Assembly: GCA_963763325.1 (NCBI GenBank)
Contig: CAVXOL010000010.1
Coordinates: 1-47,425 of the forward strand
Source: JBBECJ01 sp963763325
GTDB taxonomy: Bacteria > Chloroflexota > Chloroflexia > Thermomicrobiales > CFX8
Reading direction: 5' to 3'
DNA: 47,425 bases
The notes beneath the pieces were generated by a model. The model was given only the letters and a program-made list of their open reading frames with translations. It was not told where the DNA came from and ran no database searches. Below, piece by piece: positions 41,473-47,425 of this stretch; within the stretch, counting starts at the first letter, position 1; every line of letters begins with the position of its first letter. The translations under genes and the position numbers were made by a program.

Positions 41473-42326
41473 CAGAAGACTCCGATTCCCTGCAGGCCCA
41501 TCGATACTCCCAGTAGCAGCAGGACGACGACGAAGACCTGGGTCAGGCGTGCAGGATGGATTCTGGCAGAGACCCGCGCTCCGAGCCGCGCGCCAATAAT
41601 GATCCCGAAGACGGCCGCGACGGTAACTCGCGGGTTGACCGAGCCGTGGGTGTAGTAGATGATCGCCGATGCCGAGGCAGTCAATCCAACCATGAATGAG
41701 CTTGTGCTGGCTGCCGCCTTGACCGGCACTCCCATCACCAGCGTCAACAATGGCACCGTAATCGGCCCGCCACCGATCCCGAACATTCCGGACGCGACGC
41801 CGGCCAGCGACGAGACCGGAACACCGATGCTGAGCTTCCGCGGCACGTAATTGACGATCTCATTGACCGACAAGTCCTGGTACCGGCCGGCGAGCCGGTG
41901 TGGGTCTGGTGGCAGAACAATCTCGACGCTCGAAGCTGCGATGACAGGGGCGCGGCGCCTGGCCATCACATAGGCGACGTAGAACAGCAGCAGCGCGAAC
42001 AGGCTCTTGGTCACAGCATCCGGCAGCGAGACAACCAGCAGTCCTCCGGCCAGCGCTCCGGCGGTCATCGAGACGAGCAGTATCAGCGCCAGCCGCACGT
42101 TCGTCAGTCGCGCTCGCAGGTAGACGCCCGATCCGGAAACCGAGTTGGCGACGACTGCGATCGCGCTGGCCGCGACGGCTGTCTCGAGCTCGATCCGAAA
42201 GATCAGCGTCAGGACAGGGACGAGAATCACGCCCCCGCCGAGCCCGAGCATCGTCCCGAGAGTCCCCGCGCCGATCGCTACCAGCCCGATTGCTACGAGT
42301 TCGGCCAGATTCTGCCCCCTCCGCAT
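41472..42326 (-). CDS. TauE/SafE-family sulfite/anion exporter
   Basis: 284 residues from the ATG at 42326; the frame is open to 42533, so the start is not certain and no strong ribosome-binding site decides it. Two homologous halves have the family signature: 'GTLGTMLGLGGGVILVPVLT' and 'GVASGMFGIGGGPITVPLLT'. About eight helices are visible. It exports sulfite, sulfoacetate or related anions across the membrane. The order TauE-DUF1634-nucleosidase-deformylase with start/stop overlaps marks one operon. Sulfur is the common thread with the nucleosidase (methylthio group) and perhaps with the sulfite-oxidase-like gene at the window start. Confidence 0.9.
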   Translation of the reverse strand: MRRGQNLAELVAIGLVAIGAGTLGTMLGLGGGVILVPVLTLIFRIELETAVAASAIAVVANSVSGSGVYLRARLTNVRLALILLVSMTAGALAGGLLVVSLPDAVTKSLFALLLFYVAYVMARRRAPVIAASSVEIVLPPDPHRLAGRYQDLSVNEIVNYVPRKLSIGVPVSSLAGVASGMFGIGGGPITVPLLTLVMGVPVKAAASTSSFMVGLTASASAIIYYTHGSVNPRVTVAAVFGIIIGARLGARVSARIHPARLTQVFVVVLLLLGVSMGLQGIGVF

Positions 42327-42602
42327 CGTGAGATATCTGCTCACGAGATGATAGCCCCGGACGTTCGCGGACGCGAATCGGGATGCAGTGGCGAGTGCCT
42401 GCCTGGGTAGCGAACGCGAAACGCGAAGCATGTCCTCGCGGCAAGCTGGCACCCACCCTCCGGTCACATTTGTTCCCTTCGATACACGACAGATTGCCCG
42501 GTTGACCCCTAGCCTCAGGGACACGTCACACACCTGGGCTTGCCGGGCACAGACACGAACGTTGATGCCGTCTGAGCATCGCTGGAGAGAGGGAACAATC
42601 CG

Positions 42603-44562
42603 ATGGACCAGCTAGACCAACTGCGCCGGATGGCGCTCGAAGGACGGCTCAGCCGCCGTGACGTGCTGAAACGCGCGGCGATCCTTGGTCTGAGCGCGCC
42701 GGTCATCGCTGGGCTGCTGGCGGCCTGCGGTGGCGATGATGACGATGGCGATGACACCGCTGACCCAACCGCAACGACGGCCAGCACCGACCCAACAGCG
42801 ACATCGTCGGACAGCGGGAGCGCCCAGCCGACCGAGACGATGGCCGGTGAGGAGCCGGAAGAGACCGAAGAGCCCAGCATGGACGACGAGCCGACCGAGA
42901 TGGCGGACGACGATGAGATGACGGGCCACGGCCGGGGCGTGGCGGAGCTGCTGCGCATCCTCTACTGGCAGGCGCCGACCAACCTCAACCCGCACTTCTC
43001 GCAGGGCACGAAGGACTCCGCCGCGGCCAGCCCGGTGCTGGAGCCGCTGCTGGAGATCGATGTCGACGGCAACCTCACCCGGTGCTGGCCGCCGAAGTGC
43101 CCTCGCTGGAGAACGGCGGCGTCGCCGAGGACGGCATACGGTCACCTACAAGCTGCGCGAGGACGTGGTCTGGTCGGACGGCAAGCCGTTCACCGCCGAG
43201 GACGTGCGCTTCACCTGGGAGTACACCGCCGATCCGGCCGCCTCCACGACGACCAACGCCGCCTACAGCCGGTCATCGACGTCGAGATCGTCGACGAGCT
43301 CACCGTCACGCTGCATTTCGCCAACCCCGCCCCGGCTGGTACAGCGCCTTCTCGACCGGGTTCGGCGGCCAGGTGCTGCCGAAGCACCTGTTGCAGGATT
43401 CATGGGCGCGGCTGCCCGCGACGCCGCGTTCAACCTCGCGCCGATCGGACCGGCCCGTACAAGGTCGGCCGAGTTCCGGCCCGGCGATGTCGTGCTCTTC
43501 GAGATGAACGAGAACTACCGCGAGGCGGACAAGCCCTACTTCCAGCGGTCGAGATCAAGGGCGGCGGCGATGCCACCAGCCGCCCGCGCGGCGATCCAGT
43601 CCGGCGAGACCGACTGGGCCTGGAACCTGCAGGTCGAAGCGCAGGTGTTGCTGGAGATCGAGGCGGATGGCGACGACGGTGTCGTGCTCTACAGCGCCGG
43701 CACCAGCGTCGAGCAGATCTTGATCCAGTTCGCCGACCCGCGCACGGAGGTCGATGGCGCGCGTTCCGAGCCGACGACCCAGCACCCGTTCTTCACCGAG
43801 CTCAAGGTGCGCCAGGCGCTGGCGCTGGCCTGCGACCGCGAGACGATGGCCGTCGAGTTCTACGGCCCGGCCGGCGAAGCGACGTCCAACATCCTGAAGG
43901 CGCCGCCGGTGCTTCGCCTCACCGAACACGACCTGTTCACCTTCGAGAAGGCCGGCGCGCTGCTGGACGAGGCCGGCTGGATGATGGATGGTGACGTCCG
44001 CAAGAAGGACGACGTCGAGATGTCGATCCTCTACCAGACCTCGATCAACCCGGTGCGCCAGAAGACGCAGGAACTGAACAAGCAGACCTTCGAGCAGATC
44101 GGGCGCGCGCGCGAACTGAAGTCGATCGACGCCGGGGTCTACTTCTCGTCCGACGCCGGCAACCCGGACACGGCCAGCCACTTCTACGCCGACCTGGAGA
44201 TGTTCACCAACGGCCCGACCGTCCCCTACCCGACCCCGCTACATGCAGGCTGGCTCTCGACCAACCCGGACATCGACATCGCCCAGCAATCGAATAGTGG
44301 TCCGGCATGAACTACGTCCGCTGGGTGAACGAGGAGTACAACGAACTCTTGGCCCAGGTGGAAGTCGAACTCGACCCGACCGGCAGGCCGAACTCTTCAT
44401 GGCATGAACGACCTGCTGGTCAGCGAAGTCGTCGGCATCCCGCTGGTCTTCCGCAAGACCGTCGTCGGCCACAGCAACCGAGCTCAAGGGCTTCGACACC
44501 TACGGCTGGTCGCCGTGGACACCGACGTGCGCAACATCGCCGACTGGTACTTCGAGGAATAG
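42603..44562 (+). pseudogene. Solute-binding lipoprotein, family 5 (second copy, multiple frameshifts)
   Basis: The ATG at 42603 follows GGAGAGAGGG. The N-terminus copies the plan of the protein at 11911: 'RLSRRDVLKRAAILGLSAPV', lipobox 'LLAACGG' and an Asp-run, then an acidic Thr/Glu linker. Pieces of a family 5 binding protein follow in all three frames: 'LLRILYWQAPTNLNPHFSQG', 'TVTYKLREDVVWSDGKPFTA', 'DVEIVDELTVTLHFANPAP', 'GDVVLFEMNENYREADKPYF', a long intact stretch from 43560 to 44300 (…LKVRQALALACDRETMAVEF…), and 'LLVSEVVGIPLVFRKTVVGH'. It ends at a TAG at 44560-44562 (RNIADWYFEE). At least eight indels are needed, many at GC-rich runs, so sequence error is the likely cause. No permeases follow it. 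Confidence 0.85.
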
Positions 44563-44638
44563 TCCCAGAGCCACCTCGGAGCCGTCGGCCTGCAAGCGGC
44601 GGCCCGGCTAACACGAATACTCCATCCTCACACCCCTT

Positions 44639-44667
44639 AGACCTCCGGGCTGGCTCCCCGGAGGTCT
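44639..44667. repeat. Hairpin, copy A
   Basis: AGACCTCCGGG (44639-44649) pairs exactly with 44657-44667; loop of 7 nt. A near-copy of the whole hairpin recurs at 44891-44918. Confidence 0.55.
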
Positions 44668-44683
44668 CGTCGTAGGGAACAAA

Positions 44684-44724
44684 GGGAACAGGAGTTGGCT
44701 GCCGGTCAGCCAACTCCTGTTCCC
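44684..44724 (+). terminator. Perfect 18-bp hairpin followed by a T6 run
   Basis: 44684-44701 and 44707-44724 are exact complements with a 5-nt loop; TTTTTT begins 9-10 nt downstream. It is the best intrinsic terminator candidate for the binding-protein gene. Confidence 0.7.
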
Positions 44725-44890
44725 TCGAATGTATTTTTTGGTACATGCCGAGCGAAGGGGTTGAGGCTCATGATGGGTGGAACGCGCCGTCCAGGCGGCA
44801 TCCTGGCGGAGCGACGAATTCCTTCAGCCTGCGCGGGAAGGGCAGAAGGTTCCTCGTTTTCCTCCTCATATCACACCCCGTTACGCGAAG

Positions 44891-44918
44891 AGACCTCTGG
44901 GTGGCTCCCCGGAGGTCT
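44891..44918. repeat. Hairpin, copy B, near the amidase end
   Basis: AGACCTCTGGG…CCCCGGAGGTCT is a near-duplicate of copy A, followed by CTTT. It lies 16 nt past the amidase stop (minus strand) and may terminate that gene. Confidence 0.55.
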
Positions 44919-44933
44919 CTTTGCGTCTGCGGC

Positions 44934-46295
44934 TCACTGAACTGCCTGGCGGAAACGACAGCGCATGCTCTCGCTCGATGACGCGCGCCGCCCGCAGGAC
45001 GAGTTCTTCCTGCCACGGCCGGGCGACGATCTGGAACCCGATTGGCAGCCCCGCTCGCTCAACCCGACCGGAACCGAGATGGCCGGCCAGCCGTTGTTGT
45101 CCCAGAGGCAGGTCAGCCGAACCAGTTCGATGTCGTCGACGCCTGCCTGGGGCGGGAAGATCGACAGCGTCGGCGAGACAACGAGATCGTACCCTTCCAG
45201 CATCCGCTCTACCTGGTGGAGACCATGCTCCATCCGCCGCCGTGCCCGAACAACCTCGGCCGCACTCAGCCCCATCCCCGCCTCGGCGAAGCTCCGGAAT
45301 TCGTCGGAGAAGTCGTCCGGCCGCTCGCGCAGCCAGTCCTCGTAGTCAGCAGCAGCTTCGGCCTGCTCCAGCGGCGGCAGGACCTCCCAGAGCAGATCAT
45401 GCAGGAACGGCATCGCGACCTCGGCGATATCTGCACCGGCTGCCTGCAACGTTCCGATACCATGCTCGACAGCCGCCAAGGATCGCTGGGTGCTCATTGG
45501 CCCATGCCCATCGTCGACCAGCCCGCCCACCCGCAGCCCGTCGACGCCGTCTTCCAGTCCGCTGATGTAGTTGTCGACCGGCATCGCGCGGAGAACGGAT
45601 CATCGGGGTCGTACCCGGCAAGCGGCGCATCAGCAGCGCTGCGTCGCGCACGTTGCGCGCCATCGGGCCGACGTGGTCATGAGGCGCACAGCGGCCGGAT
45701 CCCTTCAGACTGACCCGCCCCCAGGTCGGCTTCAGCCCAACAGGCCGCAGGCCGCGGCCGGGATGCGGATCGATCCTCCAGTATCCGACCCCGGCCCGCA
45801 CCAGGCCATGCCCGCCGCGATCGCCGCGCCGTGCCGCTGCTGGAGCCGCCGGTGTCGCGGTCTGGTCCCAGGGGTTGCGCACAGCGCCGTAGAACGGGTT
45901 GGTGAACTCGGCGTGCAGGGCGAACTCCGGCATGCCGGTTTTCCCGACGAAGACCGCCCCCGCCTCGCGCAGCAGCCACGACCGTCGCGTCCTGCACCGG
46001 CACGGCGTCGGCCAGAATGCGCGAACCGGCCGTGGTCCGCACTCCGCCCGTCTTCAGCAGATCCTTCAGCACGACCGGGATGCCCTGCAACGGCCCGCGA
46101 TACGCTGCCCGGCCGATCTCCGCTTCGGCATCGCGCGCCATCGCCAGGGCCAGATCGGCGGTCAGCGTAATGAACGGGTTCAGTTGCTCCCTCTGCAGCC
46201 GCTCGCTCCAGCGCCGCGTCGCCTCGACCGGCGACAGTCCCGCGTGCGATGCGCTCCGCCACGACATACATCGGCTCAAACGCGAGGTCGGTCAT
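44934..46295 (-). pseudogene. Amidase-signature family protein (multiple frameshifts)
   Basis: Start ATG at 46295 (MTDLAFEPMYVVAERIARGT). Amidase-signature elements occur across three frames: 'PFITLTADLALAMARDAEAE', 'GPLQGIPVVLKDLLKTGGVR' (catalytic Lys), 'TAGSRILADAVPVQDATVV', 'MPEFALHAEFTNPFYGAVRN', 'DTGGSSSGT' (cis-Ser/Ser nucleophile loop), 'VGLKPTWGRVSLKGSGRCAP' and 'PMARNVRDAALLMRRL'. The last 200 residues are intact (DNYISGLEDGVDGLRVGGLV … GYDLVVSPTLSIFPPQAGVD). It hydrolyses an amide (or acts like GatA). Several indels break it between 45570 and 46290. The solute-binding protein and amidinotransferase neighbours hint at uptake and breakdown of amide or guanidino compounds. Confidence 0.8.
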
Positions 46296-46445
46296 CGCCG
46301 CCTCCTGTTCGTTTCGTCTGATTGTCAGGGCACGAATCAGGCGTGACAGCGGTGGAGTCTACCCGGGCGGACGCGCATTGACCCCGTACCATCCACCGCG
46401 GCACGATCCCGCCATCCGACACGGCACATGAGGAGAACGCACGCT

Positions 46446-47425
46446 ATGACGGGTCTGGAACGAAGAGGATTTCGAAGTCGTCCACCAGCACTTCCGTGGG
46501 GAGGCCGAGCCGGCTTGAGTCGCCCGAGATGCAGGAGCGCGTCTGGGGCCGGCGGTGGGGCTGCCCGAACGACGTCGGCCGGCTGCGGGTCGTGATGCTG
46601 CACCGGCCCGGCGAGGAGATGCGCCAGGTCATCCCGCGACACGCATCCCGACGCCCCGGCCCTGATCCACCCTGAGGCGAAGTGGTACTGGTGGGGCGCC
46701 GAAGCGCCGGACATCGCTGAGATGCAGCGCGGCCACGATGCCCTGGTGCGGGTGCTGCGCGAGCACGATGTCGAGATCGTCTGGCTGGACGCCCGCGCCC
46801 GGACGACATCAACGCCATGTTCACTCGCGACATGATGATCAGCGTCCCCGGCGGCGCGATCATCGGCCGGATGGGTCCGTTGATGCGCCGCGGCAGGAGC
46901 TACGTCCTGCGCACCCTGGCGAAGATCGGCATGCCGGTGCTGCATACCGTCCACGGCAGCGGCACCTTCGAGGGCGGCGGCTTCGCGATGCTGGACGAAA
47001 CCCACGCCGTCGTCGCCATCGGCCACCGGGGCAACGAGGAGGGCGCCCGGCAGGTCGAGTTCGTGCTGAACACGCTCGGCATTGAGATGATCCGGGTCCA
47101 GTGTCGCGGCTGGAGCTGCCACATCGACGGCGAACTGTGCATGGTCGACCACAAGACCGCCCTGATCGCCCCGCACAAACTGCCCTACTGGTTCCTGGAA
47201 AAGCTGAAGGACCTCGGCATCCGCACGATCGACGTCCACCCCGCCGAAGCCAACTTCGCCACCAACGGCCTGACCTGCGCCCCGGCCTGGTGCTCATCTC
47301 CGAAGGCTGCGAGCGCACCCAGGAACGGTTGCAGCAGGCCGGCGTCGAAAGCATCGCCATCCCCTACGCCGAGAACCACAAGAACGGCGGCGGCATCCAC
47401 TGCTCGTCGATGCCGCTGGTGCGTG
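46446..47425 (+). CDS. Amidinotransferase / arginine-deiminase-family protein (3' partial, frameshifted)
   Basis: The ATG at 46446 is followed after a shift by 'VWNEEDFEVVHQHFRGEAEP', then 'MQERVWGRRWGCPNDVGRLR', a start of the dimethylargininase/arginine deiminase superfamily. The core has 'MFTRDMMISVPGGAIIGRMG', 'HGSGTFEGGGFAMLDETHAV' (substrate-binding E and G), 'RGWSCHIDGELCMVDHKTAL' (catalytic His) and, after another shift, 'NGGGIHCSSMPLVR', which carries the catalytic Cys. All catalytic residues are thus visible. The gene runs off the window at 47425. It acts on a guanidino compound (arginine, methylarginine or similar). Frame changes near 46455, 46515, 46640, 46800 and 47280 look like sequencing indels. 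Confidence 0.85.

Larger units (their letters stand above)
44563..44933. other. 371-nt gene-free region with three hairpins
   Basis: It holds hairpins at 44639-44667, 44684-44724 and 44891-44918 and an unassigned 140-nt core between them (about 44740-44880). No convincing coding frame is seen. It separates the binding-protein gene from the convergent amidase. Confidence 0.5.

Noticed and set aside
44765..44785. T-box-like string GGGTGGAACGCG on the plus strand
   Set aside because: No aminoacyl-tRNA synthetase or amino-acid gene follows on this strand, the core differs from consensus (AACGCG for ACCGCG), and no terminator/antiterminator pair is placed correctly.

Overview
The window is GC-rich, gene-dense bacterial chromosome. 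It reads most like a member of the Chloroflexota, probably class Thermomicrobia. The pointers are a Moco oxidoreductase tailed with 'FGYPIT…VQYFERaRFE' surface modules, a predicted-ATPase LuxR regulator, Tat/lipobox solute-binding proteins whose acylated cysteine is followed by an aspartate run, a Ser/Thr kinase with a (Thr-Ala)n ectodomain, and a T-box in front of thrS. The taxon is an inference from protein style. I see no rRNA, tRNA, CRISPR array, insertion sequence or intact prophage.

Layout. 1-6.1 kb: a sulfite-oxidase-like Moco protein (5' end cut by the window), a broken NB-ARC/TPR/LuxR regulator, and two secreted cupin proteins. 6.5-9.9 kb: a compact secretion locus with two paralogous small signal-peptide proteins, a Ser/His-type (SipW/ER-like) signal peptidase, a DUF5305 membrane protein and a secreted RTX-type repeat protein. 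9.9-15.1 kb: peptide-type ABC permeases and a solute-binding lipoprotein, divergent from an M19 dipeptidase. 15.3-22 kb: enoyl-CoA hydratase, PfkB/RfaE1-like kinase, B-box membrane protein, WecG-type glycosyltransferase, APH-family kinase, and thrS with a T-box leader. 22-33 kb: proline iminopeptidase, DUF2207 protein, DEDDh exonuclease, NUDIX protein, an unknown protein, a receptor-like Ser/Thr kinase, a PPOX-fold protein, pstS, a DUF2807 protein and RidA. 33.3-35.6 kb: a solitary three-gene cassette with a terminase-large-subunit-like ATPase/nuclease. 35.7-37.1 kb: two tandem 21-residue hydrophobic peptides, a Tat-anchored Rieske protein and its PadR partner. 37.6-42.3 kb: secreted subtilisin, peptide deformylase, MTA/SAH-type nucleosidase, DUF1634 and TauE/SafE. 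42.6-47.4 kb: a second solute-binding protein, an amidase and an amidinotransferase/arginine-deiminase-like gene running off the end.

Many genes are split by frameshifts where the protein continues perfectly in another frame (at least a dozen loci). They are densest in the first 8 kb and last 5 kb. I treat most as residual assembly indels rather than true pseudogenes, and merge the pieces into single features.

Intergenic space is full of strong inverted repeats. Arms run from 10 to about 63 nt, several are perfect over 15-32 bp, and several are built of 7-nt words of the GGGACGC / GTGACGC / GTCAGCC type. They mostly sit at the ends of convergent genes. The most promising leads for undescribed biology are the signal-peptidase/small-secreted-protein locus (6.5-9.9 kb), the tandem tiny peptides (35.7-35.9 kb), and the orphan terminase cassette (33.3-35.6 kb).
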